DNA of 64,000 nucleotides, from positions 1,112,001 through 1,176,000 of the forward strand of contig JAQFVV010012529.1 of NCBI GenBank assembly GCA_028023455.1, read 5' to 3'. Below the pieces are notes generated by a model, which was not told the origin of the DNA, ran no database searches, and saw only the letters and a program-made list of their open reading frames with translations. This DNA comes from Epiperipatus broadwayi. Lineage: Eukaryota > Onychophora > Udeonychophora > Euonychophora > Peripatidae. Shown in pieces: positions 21,270-32,446 of the stretch; positions within the stretch are counted from its first letter, which is position 1; every line of letters starts with the position of its first letter. The position numbers and the translations under genes are program-made.

Positions 21270-24200
21270 TTTTACTACACAGAATATCCCGAAAATAATA
21301 ATAATATGAAATCATCTTTTATCCATGAAAATATTAGAATATATATATATATATATCAGCATTATACAAGTTATTAATTAGAGAAAATGTAGAAAGGTAA
21401 AGTTATACAGTTTAGCCAAATCGGAAAGAGGCATAAATATTGGGAAAATGGAATTCAAAAATAAAATGTAAAAGACTGAGAGTATGTGCAAAATAAAAAT
21501 GTTGGCACCATGTTAATGAGATAGTATATATTTTAGAAGCCATATGAATCAATAGATGCTAAATGTAAAAATGAGTGGCATTATTTCTAAGATTGTTTTT
21601 ATTGACATTGAATGGTGATCTTAAGTTATGAAATATAGTACTGTAACTAGTCAGGCCAACAATATCTGAAGAAGAGAGAATAATTTCACTTAAAACATTG
21701 GGTATATATTAACCTGTGTGTTATTAGTTGAATGTAATGGGAAAATTTAAATAAAGTTTACAAATTTTTCTAAAGAATTCGAAATTTTAATGTTTGATGA
21801 TGGAAACAGGTCAACATATAACTAATATCTACATGTGTATATTTAAACAGGTATGCATATCTATATGAAAAGGTATAAGGGAATTATCGATCACTGAATC
21901 AGCTAATTCAGAAATCCTGAATAATGTATATATATGGCTTGAGAGTCCAAATGAAATTTGACACTATGAATAAGTTTAGGCAGAAGAGATTTAAAAAAAA
22001 AAAAACAGTATAATAATGATTATATTTATTGTGATGACAAAATAAAAGGAGAATTGCATTAGTTTAAATGGAGAACAATTCTCCAGTGAGTAAATAAAAA
22101 ACTTATCATTTATAAACAAGACATTTATTTTATATAGTGCGATGTTTTATAAACTGTAATACCAATAAGCTAATGCACATGCGCTTTGTAGATGTATTCT
22201 TAATAAATATTTTAAACCCATTGCATTATAATTAAAGATTATTGAAATTATAGGTGAAATGTAGACATTATGAAATAGATTTTTTTAATTCTAAATTAAA
22301 ACGTTTATATTAATAATCAATTTACTCTAAAGACTGGAAGTTGTAATATTTAAGCTTCAGTTTTATATGTTGAATGTTATATATTTAATGTTTTTTAAAA
22401 AGTGTAATTTCCATTTAAATTATTTTACTTTTCTGTTCAAATTTTCTTTAATGGTTTACTTTAAAAATCTGACTGAAAATAAGATCATCATTAGTTAATA
22501 AATCAACATATTTGGAAAAAAAAACCGTGTTTTTAATTTTAGTCCAACACAAATTATTAAATGGGAAGACTGTATGTAAGGAGCTAAAAAAACCAGTTAA
22601 TTAAAGTTCAGTTTTTAATCAATTCTAGGTAAGGTGCCAGTGTTTATCAAGAAGGTCATCTTGATGTTTGAAGGCAGTAAATATATATAATTTGATAGTC
22701 TAAAGAAGTAACTATGAAAGGGGAAGCTCAACATTAAGTTTAACAGTGAAACAAAGTCAATCCAGCATTGAAAAATAAGTTATTATCAATTGCCAATATG
22801 ATAAAATTATTCATTATATGGTAATCTTTGAAAGGGCCGATCGCCAAGGTGATACCAAACAAGGTGGGTACAATAAATAAATGTGGATTTGTACATGAAT
22901 AGAAGACTTCTTATGGACAAAGTATACAACAACAAAAATATAAATCTCAGGTTATTTTATTCCATATAAACTTTGCTTAATAATTAAAATACTTTCAAGA
23001 GATAATAACTTGGATTCTTTATACATAAGATACTCTTATTTCCTTTTATTCTTATAAACTTAAATCTTATTTTAAAATAAATAATAAAGAGAAATTTTAA
23101 GTATTCAAACATCAAAATACTTCTAATAACCTTGACTCGTAATAGAAACTACTCTAAAATATTTAATGTTCTTATCTTATAAACAATATCAGTGTGACCA
23201 GTGGATAAGTTTTATTAGAATACTTTAATGTATAATCTTGTACTAAGCAAAGTAAAATAATTCAATGGGCAGAAAGGGTACTTTTATGCTACCCACTACA
23301 ATAATAAAAGGCAAAATAATAAAGTATTATTTTAAATAATGCAGATATTGGAAAAAATAAATAGATTGAATGAATAATTTTAGTGTGACTTTGAAATGTA
23401 CTCTTATGTTTAATATATTTAATATAGCTTTATTAATTAGATTTTTTGAGTAAATGGATGTGATTATGATGACAATACAAACATAAATGTATTTAAAGAA
23501 TAAAAATATTTATTTACATTATAACACAGATTTAATATTATAATTACAACAAAATAAAGTAATAAACAATAGACATTGCAGTATTAATTACTGCAGAAAT
23601 AAGCATTTAAATAATCTTAATTAAAATATTACTGGAGTAAATCCTTGAAATAATATTTATATTTAAATTGCATTCAAGAAGTTTTCCCTTTCATTTAAAA
23701 CAAACCAAACAGCACTTATACATCCAGAATAGCATTTGCCTTTATACAGGCCACTAAATGTTGATAAGAGAATAACATATACTTTATACAAGTTTTTCCT
23801 GTTTATGCATACATGAGCAGAATATTAATGCAGCTCAATGCTATCAATAATTTAATATACCTTAAAATGACTTGAAGTAGAGCTAAATCCTTTCATGGAT
23901 ATATGCTGCCTATGACCTGAAAGTGTCACATAAGCCTCAATCTCCTTTGGAGGCGCTCAATAAAGTAGCAGAAACCATTAAAATTATTGCCTCAATTGAT
24001 ATCTGACAATGGGGAAAATACCAATGAAGTGAAAAATAATGTATACATGGAAAATTTATCCCATATTTACATGCATATACACACACACTCCAACTAAGGA
24101 AATATGAAAACCAATACAAACATAATTGCAAAACAATGTCATAAAATAGGAATTAAAAGTTTAATTCAACAGCGCAATAATTCGATCACATACAATTTAT

Positions 24201-24434
24201 GAAATAACTTTTATCCTGTGTGCATATTGAACACACTTGTATACCACTGGCATATAAATTCGGGGATTTCTTAAAATATTTATGCTTAGAATTCTGTTAC
24301 ATGAATATCTTACTCGTATAAATTTCAATTTTTAGTACATTTGTAAACAATAATAATAATACCAATATTTAAAATACACTATATTTTGTATTAACCCATT
24401 TTAATCAAGTCCAATAATTTGAGTTCTTTCTTTT
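21270..24434. other. AT-rich noncoding DNA
   Basis: Contains TA microsatellites (about 21038-21054 and 21340-21357) and a 19-base copy (22167-22185) of the repeat at 5788. A small patch near 23900-23990 is slightly richer in GC. No gene recognised. Confidence 0.6.
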
Positions 24435-25246
24435 TGTTAAATCCACCAGTTATAATACTCACTGGCGAACAATCTATGAAGTAGGCTAACCCTTGCCCTG
24501 ACTATATATGCATACAATAATTTTATCACAAAGACTAATGGCGGTGGAATAAGAAAAACAGATTTAATTATAATACACTAATATATACATATTTACAGTA
24601 ATACAATAAAACAATCATAATCTATTTATATTAACAAACCCGAAGGTATACAAAAATAATAATGAAGATCTATGCGACCTACTTTATAGTCCCTATGCTG
24701 ACTCTTGGACGTTCGGAGGCCAGCTGTCCGCTCTGGGGCTACCGTGCTAAATAAGCGACGTTCAGCGCCTTTCCCAGTTCATCTGCATCGGTAGAGCTCC
24801 CAGTTTTAAGTGTCAAATGCTTTACACTTTCACTCATTTTTTCAGTCCTGATTTTCTGGATTTGATTGGTCAAATCTTGTCCGTCCTGGTCGGATCAATC
24901 CCTCCCAGTTTACCTTTTGGCTTAAGTTTTACTTTGATTGATTACCCTTTGCAGTTCGATTGCTTTTTAATTAATCATCTTGTTTATCTGCAAAGTTCCT
25001 TCATTAATTAACCTTCCTATCTAAAAGGATTTGTTTACATGTTGTTTTAAAAAATAACACAGCTATTAAAGTATAATATTATTTTAAATTAACGAAGTAT
25101 TTTTATCTTCATGTATATATATAACTTACGTATGTATATGCGATAAATTATACACATACATATGTTTAAATATTAAATCCCTATTTACAACATTTACTAT
25201 TATTATTTTGTGTGTATGTGTATTTTAATTATACACATACATAACA
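24435..25246 (-). repeat. Gypsy 3' LTR
   Basis: Plus-strand start tgttaaatccaccagttata, end tatacacatacataaca. 812 bases. The polypurine tract abuts its right side, which identifies it as the 3' LTR of a minus-strand element. It carries a GC-richer block near 24690-24790 containing ggacgttcggaggccagc. A 64-codon frame at 24817-25011 is repeated in the other LTR at 29671-29865 and is not considered a gene. Confidence 0.95.
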
Positions 25247-25260
25247 ATACTTCCCCCAAG
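25247..25260 (-). other. Polypurine tract of the Gypsy
   Basis: Minus strand cttgggggaagtat directly before the 3' LTR. Purine tracts here resist RNase H and prime plus-strand DNA synthesis. The core gggggaag also occurs in the PPT of the large element at 57511-57522. Confidence 0.8.
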
Positions 25261-25337
25261 TTCGAAGATTATTTGTTAGTCTTCGAACTTAAAATATAAT
25301 CATTTAAATATTTGGGAGGGTTTATTTTCCTTTTTAG

Positions 25338-28300
25338 TCATTGCCATGAATTATTTTCCATTTGTAGTGGTGATTTCTCTGTAGGCAAAATGTTTAATCG
25401 AAAATCAGTTTCTTGAGTGGTGCAAATTTCCGGTTTATTATCATTGTTTAGAGTCTTGTCGGTTTCTGTTGTGCCGAGATTTGGAATCCAGTCATCACTT
25501 TCATTTCTCCATAGCTGGTTCACATGTTTTTTTAATATCTTACCATCACCCATGCAAACTGTCATGACTTGTTTTGACAGATGGCGAATAACTTCCCCTG
25601 GAAACCATCGATTTTTTAGTGTGTTCTTTACCCACACTCTCTCTTGTGGCTGGAATTTATATGAACAACTCTGTTGTTTGTCTCGTTGTTTTGTTGGCAC
25701 TATTTTTGCAAGTTTTGTTCGCAGTTTTCTGCCTAAATATATTTCTGCTGGTGATTTGCCAGATTTGGCCACTGGGGTAGAATGCTGGTGGAGAAGAGCA
25801 GTCAATACAGCTTCGTTGATTTTCATTTTGCCCATTTTTTTATAGCTGACTTGAGGCTTTGCACTGCTCTTTCAGCCAGTCCATTTGATTGGGGGTGGTA
25901 TGGGGGAGTGAGTACATGTTTTATTCCCCAATCTTGCATTGCCTCTGCAAACTTTTCTGATGTGAAACTTGTTCCATTATCTGAGACTAAAGTTTCTGGG
26001 AATCCGTGATGAGCAAAAATCTCATACAGAGTGCTAACTGTTACCTCTGTGCTGGTATTTTTCACTATTTTATACTCAGCCCACCCTGAATACGAGTCGA
26101 CTACAACTAGAAATAAATGGCCTTCAAATGGACCACAGTGGTCTATATGGATTCATTGCCATGGGTTGTCTGCTTTTGGCCATGTTTCAAAAGTCAATGA
26201 TTATGCTTTAGCACACTGTTGGCAGTTCTCACATTTCTTTATATATCTTTCTATATCTACATTGATGTTTGGCCACCATATGATGCTACGAGCTAGGGCT
26301 TTTGCCCTCACAATGCCCGGATGTCCCTCATGAAGCAAGTTTAATATTTGTTGTCTCCCCACCACAGGTATCAGCACTTGGTCGCTCCTCAAAATGCATC
26401 CTTTACATATGGATAGCTGTTCACGGGCATTCCATAATTGTTTGTGGAGAAAACTTGGACGTTTGTTCGGCCATTCTCCTCTTATCTTATTTATTATCCA
26501 CTGATAGCCATCATCTTCTTCTGTCCATCGAGCTACAATTTTGCTATTTAGGTTTTGCTTTTGAAGTACATCTATATAATTTATTTCTCTTTCTAATACT
26601 GCTGCTTCATCAAGATCGGGCATGCATGATAATGTGTCTGCATGCCCAATTTGTTTTCCCTTTTTGTATTGCAGACTGTAATCATAGCCCATGAGAACAT
26701 TAAGCCAACGTAACATTCGGGGGCTTAAATGATCAGGTGTATGTTTATTTCTGAATATTCCCAGCAGTGGTTTGTGATCATTTATAATAGTACATTTTCT
26801 CCCATATAGATATTGGTGGAATTTTTTCACTCCGAACAAAATTGTGAGCGCTTCCTTGTCCAATTGGCTATAGTTTTTTTCTGCCTTGGACAATGTGCAT
26901 GAAGCATATGCTATAGGTCACTCTTCCAACTGGGCTGGGTGACTTAGTACTGCCCTGACCCCAAATTCAGATGCGTCAGTGGTCAACATAATTTCCAGAT
27001 CACTGTTATAATGTACTAATAATTTCTCTGAAGTAAGCAGTGCTTTAGTGCGAATAAATGCTGTTTCTTCTTGCTCATCCCATTTCCATTTCTGGTTTTT
27101 CCTCAGTAGATTATATAAAGGAGTGGCCACATGGGCTTTTCCTTTTAAAAAAGTTTCAAAAAAATTCACCAAGCCTAGGAAAGCTTGTAGTTGCTTCACG
27201 TTTGTGGGTCTTGGTGCTTCTGCTACTGATTTAGCCTTTTCGGGGGAAGGGGATGTGCCACTTCTCGATATAATGTGGCCCAGGAATTTAATTTCCTTAG
27301 TTTTCCAAATGCATTTTTCAGTATTCAGCTTTGCGCCAAACTCATTTAGCCATTCACATATCTTATCTACTCGGTTTCTAAGTTCTTTGTCTGTGGTCGC
27401 TGTTATGAGGATGTTGTCAAAATATGGTATGACACCATCTAATCCATTGAGAAGAGTTTCGATTTTTGACTGAAATATGCTAGGGGCCGATGTTATTCCG
27501 AATGGTAGTCTTTTACATTTGTATAGCCCAAGATGCATAGTAATTGTCAGTATTCTGGACGCTTCCTCTGTAACTGGTATTTGATGGAATGCAGCGTTAA
27601 GGTCTAACTTCGCAAAGAAATTAGATTTTTGCAATGAAGTGATAACTTCTCTAGTGTTTGGTACAGGGTATGCACTCTTGTTTAATGCTTTATTTACAGT
27701 TACCCTGTAATCCCCACACAAGCATATCTGACCATTAGGTTTAGTTATGATTACTACTGGGGTGGCCCAATCTGACTTTTCCATGGGTTCCAACACTCCT
27801 TTCTTGATGAGGTCATCGATTTCTTTTTCTACTTTTACTTTCTGAGCGAACGGTACCTTTCTAGGTTTGCAAATTATGAGTAGAGCTGATGTGTTCATTT
27901 CTAATGATACCGGCTCAGTTTTAATAATTCCCGGCTCCCCATTAAATAAATTTGGAAATTTATTTTCCATTTTTTTTTCCAACTCGACATTTTGTATGAA
28001 TGTCAATCTAATCCCTAATTTATTAAACCACTCATGGCCGATTAATGGATTTATCGGGGCGTGTACTATATATAATGGTAAATTGACAATTTTACCCTCT
28101 ACTCTATTTACTGGAGCTTTAACCATGCCCTTTATTTTAATAGCGTTGCCATTTACGTCTAATGCTTTCATGTCAGTTTTTACTATTTCGGGTTTTTGCT
28201 TACAATTTTCTGTAACGGTCTGCCAATCGCATAGTGAAATTAGGGTTATACCACTCCCACTGTCCACTTCCATGTCTATAGGGCGATCGTATATTTTAAC

Positions 28301-28348
28301 TTTTATAATTATTTTTTCATTAAGACTGGTTGCTGTATTGTTAATCAT
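25338..28348 (-). pseudogene. Gypsy pol (protease-RT-RNase H-integrase), broken
   Basis: Frame 1 (28348-26918, 476 codons): protease with MEVDSGSGITLIS and NPLIGHEWF. RT follows with FAKLDLNAAFHQIPV and RLPFGITSAPSIFQ, and with YFDN in place of YxDD, losing the second catalytic aspartate. RNase H starts at TTDASEFGVRAVLSH. Frame 2 (26893-26201): rest of RNase H (YSQLDKEALTILFGVKKFHQ), then the integrase HHCC finger (LHEGHPG, CENCQQC). Frames 3 and 4 (about 26200-25823 and 25835-25338): integrase D-D-E core with IHIDHCGPF, LVSDNGTSF and NGLAERAV, and a basic C-terminal domain. Lesions: TGA at 26918-26920, TAA at 26201-26203, TGA at 26153-26155, frameshift near 25825-25835. Confidence 0.95.
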
Positions 28349-28408
28349 TGTAAACTGTTTTTTTTCCCTGTAATTTATGGTTAGGACTGTTTCTTTGTGT
28401 GTAGTGTT

Positions 28409-29183
28409 TCATTTTGTTCTTCTCCAACACATGTTTTGTCTATGCCCTTTCTTATTACATAAATTTATATTGTTTGCATCTAAAATAGCAATCAGTGGCT
28501 TTATGCCCTTTTTTTCCACAACAAAAACAGATAACAGGGTTTCTACTATTACTGCCATTACTTTCATTATTTTCTGTGGATTTCTGTTCCACTGTTTTGA
28601 AAGTTTTGTAAACTTCGGTCTGCTTATTTCCCCCATTATTGAATTCTGCGTATTTTTTGGACTGTTCCAAGATGAGCTCGTAGGCTTTGCTACGTTTGAT
28701 TGCCTCCGTGTAATCGAGATTCATTACTGACAGTAGCTGTTGCCGTAAGATGTCGCTGTTTATGCCTGTCAGGAACTGTTCAAGGAGAGCTTCATCTAAG
28801 TAAGAACCATACACACAGTCTTTAGCTAACACTCACAGTGCACAATCAAAATCCTTAATCGTTTCATTTCTAGCTTGCAGACGATGGCGGAACTGTAGTC
28901 TAGCAATGTGATGCGAAGGAGTGGGGTTAAAATAATTACCCAATTGCTCTTTGAAGTCACTGTATGAGCATTGCTCAGGGGTTAAAGGCACTACTAACCG
29001 ATTTGCGATTTCTATAACCGCTTTACCCGTGAAACATAATACGGTGGCTATTTTATACTTATCGTCTTCGACTCTATTAATAAAAAGATACTTTTCTATG
29101 TGTTCAACATACAATGGCCAACTGCTCATCTCGTTTATGTCGAATTCGCCAATGGCCATATGCAATTTATCCATTATACCCAA
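28409..29183 (-). pseudogene. Gypsy gag, broken
   Basis: Begins MGIMDKLHMAIGEFDINEM, shortly after the primer site. The capsid region (WPLYVEHIEKYLFINRV, YKIATVLCFTGK, EQLGNYFNP) matches the retrotransposon Gag family. A TGA at 28833-28835 interrupts it where arginine is expected (CAL-stop-VLAKDC). The second part holds a complete CCHC knuckle, CFCCGKKGHKATDC, then a frameshift near 28455-28480. A second knuckle, CNKKGHRQNMC, follows in another frame, ending at 28409. Gag forms the particle and binds the genomic RNA. The pol frame starts about 60 bases after the gag end. Confidence 0.9.
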
Positions 29184-29263
29184 ATATTGTACTTAAAAAA
29201 ATTTCTGCTTTGTGTAAATGGTGAATAACAGCAATTTTAATACACACTACTCTAGCTTTACTA

Positions 29264-29286
29264 GGTTCAAACTCTTGACTGCACCA
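29264..29286 (-). other. Gypsy tRNA primer-binding site
   Basis: Two bases inside the 5' LTR the minus strand reads TGGTGCAGTCAAGAG and on. The complement ends in GCACCA and includes ggttcaaac, the T-loop of a tRNA, so about 23 bases match a tRNA 3' end. The acceptor end recalls serine or leucine tRNAs of animals, but the exact tRNA is not assigned. Confidence 0.75.
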
Positions 29287-29288
29287 AA

Positions 29289-30094
29289 TGTTATATCCAC
29301 CAGTTATAATACTCACTGGCAAACAATCTATGCAGTAAGCTAACCCTGGCCCTTACTATATATGCATACAATAATTTTATCACAAAGCCTAACGCCGGTG
29401 GAATAAGAAAAACAGATTTAATTATAATACACTAATATATACATATTTACAGTAATACATTAAAACAATCATAATCTATTTATATTAACAAACCCGAAGG
29501 TATACAAAAATAATAATGAAGATCTATGCGACCTACTTTATAGTCCCTATGCTGACTCTTGGACGTTCGGAGGCCAGCTGTCCGCTCTGGGGCTACCGTG
29601 CTAAATAAGCGACATTCAGCGCCTTTCCCAGTTCATCTGCATCGGTAGAGCTCCCAGTTTTAAGTGTCAAATGCTTTACACTTTCACTCATTTTTTCAGT
29701 CCTGATTTTCTGGATTTGATTGGTCAAATCTTGTCTGTCCTGGTGGGATCAATCCCTCCCAGTTTACCTTTTGGCTTAAGTTTTACTTTGATTGATTACC
29801 CTTTGCAGTTCGATTGCTTTTTAATTAATCATCTTGTTTATCTGCAAAGTTCCTTCGTTAATTAACCTTCCTATCTAAAAGGATTTGTTTACATGTTGTT
29901 TTAAAAAATAACACAGCTATTAAAGTATAATATTATTTTAAATTAACGAAGTATTTTTATCTTCATGTATATATATAACTTACGTATGTATATGCGATAA
30001 ATTATACACATACATATGTTTAAATATTAAATCCCTATTTACAATATTTACTATTATTATATTGTGTGTATGTGTATTTTAATTATACATAACA
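29289..30094 (-). repeat. Gypsy 5' LTR
   Basis: 806 bases, plus-strand start tgttatatccaccagttata, end aattatacataaca. It differs from the 3' LTR by roughly 20 substitutions plus a 6-base gap near the right end. On the minus strand it is the upstream LTR and would contain the promoter. No TATA box can be pinpointed with confidence in this AT-rich DNA. Confidence 0.95.
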
Positions 30095-30378
30095 TTTTTT
30101 AATTAAAAAAAAAACAACTCCCTGCGCTTTTGATCATTATTCATAAAAGATAAAACATTATATAATTTTATTAAATGCATAGGAAACAAATTAATTAATC
30201 AGAGCAGAGGTCATTTGAAATAATAATAGCATTTTAATTTTTAAATAAGCATAACAAGTATATGCAAATTTTTTATAAATGATTGAAGTTTCTATAATAT
30301 AAAATTTATATCGCAGTTTAATAAGATAATGCAAATTTTAATTTATTTTTTTTTTTTTTTTGCAAAATAAAATACTCT
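30095..30378. other. AT-rich spacer
   Basis: Follows the Gypsy with poly-T and poly-A tracts. Nothing coding or repeated was recognised. Confidence 0.6.
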
Positions 30379-30874
30379 GATTAGACGAGTGGTCTTCAAC
30401 CTTTTCACACCTGCGGACCGGTAAAAATAAGGATAAGGTTTCGTGGATTGGCAAAAATAAGGATAAGGTTTCATGGACCAGCAGAAGTCTATAGATAAAT
30501 TTTCTTAAAGATGTAAACAGCTTAGCCTTAGATGAAGTTATATATATATGGAGTTTGTATAATAAAAAACTTTTTTTTTTTTAATTTTGAATTTTTTTAG
30601 AAAAGTAATAAAAAATTTAATTCTATCCCCCCCCCCCTCATAAACATCTGTGATAACTAGAAAAACAAATTAATTTATGTATGACTGATTAGATTTTGTT
30701 CTGTTTCTTTTTTTTTAATCAGGTAAAAGTGCGCTGAAAAAAATAAATAAAAATTGTTTATATTAATTAAAAGTTTAAAGTCTTATTATTTTGTTATTAA
30801 AACTTTCTTGCTAGTCTATCGCGGACCAGCAAAAAACTTCTACGGCCCGGTGGTTGAAGACCACTGGATTAGAC
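30379..30874. mobile_element. Non-autonomous hAT element with exact 8-bp target duplication
   Basis: An exact direct repeat, gattagac, flanks the element (30379-30386 and 30867-30874), the 8-bp duplication typical of hAT transposons. The ends are inverted copies, agtggtcttcaacc on the left and ggttgaagaccact on the right, followed by gcggacc-type subterminal repeats found at both ends. The interior of 480 bases has no transposase, so it needs one supplied by a relative. A run of about ten C lies near 30627-30637. Within the left part, aaggataaggtttcgtgga is present twice in tandem (30430-30478). Confidence 0.9.
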
Positions 30875-31315
30875 AAATTAATGGAATTTCAAAATGATAT
30901 TTGCATTATGTGAAGCACAATTTCATTTCCTCTCTGTTTTATGATAATTTCAACATTTATTTTAGCAAACTTAAACAATAATAAGTTTAAAGACAGTTCC
31001 ATGTAATAAGAATATTTTGAATAATTATAATTAAAGTATCTTTATAATAGTACGGACGTGGCTTCATCTAAGACAAGATCACGTTTTTGTAATGTTTTCA
31101 AAGCATAGTTAACTTCAGTCATTACTTTATATAAAAGTATACAAATAAATGTGGAGTTAAATGTTGACATTGCCATTTCTATATGAAGGGCTTCTCTCTT
31201 TTTTCTTTTTTAGTGGATTGCAAATTTATTTCAATCAACGCCTTTATGAGCGATAGCCTTGTATGTGTTGTGAAGGGTACTTTGGATTTTTCAAAATAAT
31301 TTCACAATTTCTTAT

Positions 31316-31645
31316 ATATCATACCGTTTACAACTTCCTTAAACTCTAACAATACTATTTTTTATATGGAAACTTTATTCTAACAATTTTGACTGTCCTG
31401 CATTTATCACCAGAGCTCCTTACAATCCTATTTCTAAAAAAAAAATAGAAATAGGATTGTAAAGAGATCTGATGATGACTGAATGACAGTTGAAACTGTT
31501 AGAATAAAGTTTTCATATAAATAAATATAGAATTGTAAAGAGCTCTGATGATTACTGCAGGACAGTCAAAACTGTTAGAATAAAGTTTCCATATAAAAAA
31601 TAGTATTGTTAAAGTGTTTAAGAAAGTTGTAAATGGTATGATATG
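31316..31645. repeat. Inverted plus tandem repeat cluster, PLE-terminus-like
   Basis: The outer arms (about 31316-31437 and about 31525-31645) are inverted copies. Between and overlapping them, two direct units of about 75 bases run on the plus strand (31455-31530 and 31531-31605), each with the layout gattgtaaagag-CTGATGA-stem-AAAC-tgttagaataaagtttt. A third, inverted unit is in the left arm. Combinations of direct and inverted terminal units are typical of Penelope-like elements. No RT or endonuclease is seen here. Confidence 0.65.
31461..31580 (+). ncRNA. Two tandem hammerhead-ribozyme-like cores
   Basis: Copy b: CTGATGA at 31469-31475, a stem-loop region (tgactgaatgacagt) and GAAAC at 31492-31496, then tgtt. 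Copy c: CTGATGA at 31545-31551, stem II actg/cagt with loop cagga, then tcAAAAC at 31566-31572, where the first core G of GAAAC has become A. In copy c the bases before CTGATGA (ct) can pair with ag after tgtt, consistent with stem I and a GTT cleavage site. Stem III would be only two pairs, the minimal form known from PLE hammerheads, which act as dimers. The inverted copy at 31381-31420 is more decayed (CTGGTGA). Confidence 0.5.
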
Positions 31646-32446
31646 TAAAAGAAAAAAACAATACATAAGGAAAGAAAGAAGAAAAAAATTATAATTTCTT
31701 ATATAACAATGACAATTTATGAGGTATTTAATAATTGTTTTCATGTTAATATATTTTAATTGCCTTGCTATAGATTTTCAAGTTTATGGACCCCTGGACT
31801 GTGTGGGCCCACAGACATTACCTTCCTTTGCAACTTGATAGTTACATTGCTGCACATAATGAATATGTGGAATTACATCAAATGACATTTTGAAACTATG
31901 TATAAAAATCTCTCCTTAATAACAGAAGAGAAGCAAGAATACTTTCACAAAAGTTGAACAAATATAAAAGTTAAACAAGACTGTTAATCTTTTCTAGTAC
32001 TTAAAAATGGTATTATATCTAATATTTATTTGGCTATAATATTCTTTCTGAAGGAGAGTGCAGCAGTTCTTTGTAGATATCAAAGAAAAAATCAAATGAA
32101 ATAGTTAAAAGATTTACCACTAGGTCACAAAACGGTTAAGGATCAATTTTAGCTCTAAATGAAAACACCTATTTTTTCAAATGATTTAAATTTTTGATTT
32201 TCCAGGTGCTGAAATGTATTTAATATCTTTGGATTAGAGTACTGACTGATGTAAGTGAATAGGCATAACTTGTGGTTATTGTAAAATATAAATCTGGAAA
32301 CATTATATGAGAGGAAATGGTGAAATTAATTAATTAAAAAAAAACCCAGCAGGCATTGATATTATGAAAGGATTGGGAAAAAAAGTCTAAAGTGAATTTT
32401 GATTTAAAGAATGATAATGGTGTTCCAAATATGACTAGAAAAAATA
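31646..32446. other. AT-rich noncoding DNA
   Basis: No gene or clear repeat recognised. The sequence is moderately complex near 31760-31850 (tggacccctggactgtgtgg), possibly from another decayed element. Confidence 0.5.

Larger units (their letters stand above)
24435..30094 (-). mobile_element. Ty3/Gypsy LTR retrotransposon, complete structure, inactive
   Basis: LTRs of about 810 bases lie at both ends (97-98% alike by eye), starting TG and ending CA and flanked by tttt on both sides as a probable 4-base target duplication. On the minus strand the order is 5' LTR, primer site, gag, then pol with protease, RT, RNase H and integrase, then polypurine tract and 3' LTR. This order (integrase after RNase H) defines Ty3/Gypsy. 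No envelope gene. At least four in-frame stops, two frameshifts and a mutated RT active site make it non-autonomous now. Close LTRs together with heavy coding damage suggest rapid CpG-type decay. Confidence 0.95.

Noticed and set aside
24817-25011. 64-codon frame repeated at 29671-29865
   Set aside because: It is repeated only because it lies in both Gypsy LTRs; hydrophobic with no motif.
25417-28730. Long plus-strand frames across the Gypsy (for example 25417-25845, 26302-26694, 27867-28373)
   Set aside because: Mirror-strand shadows of the minus-strand gag and pol.
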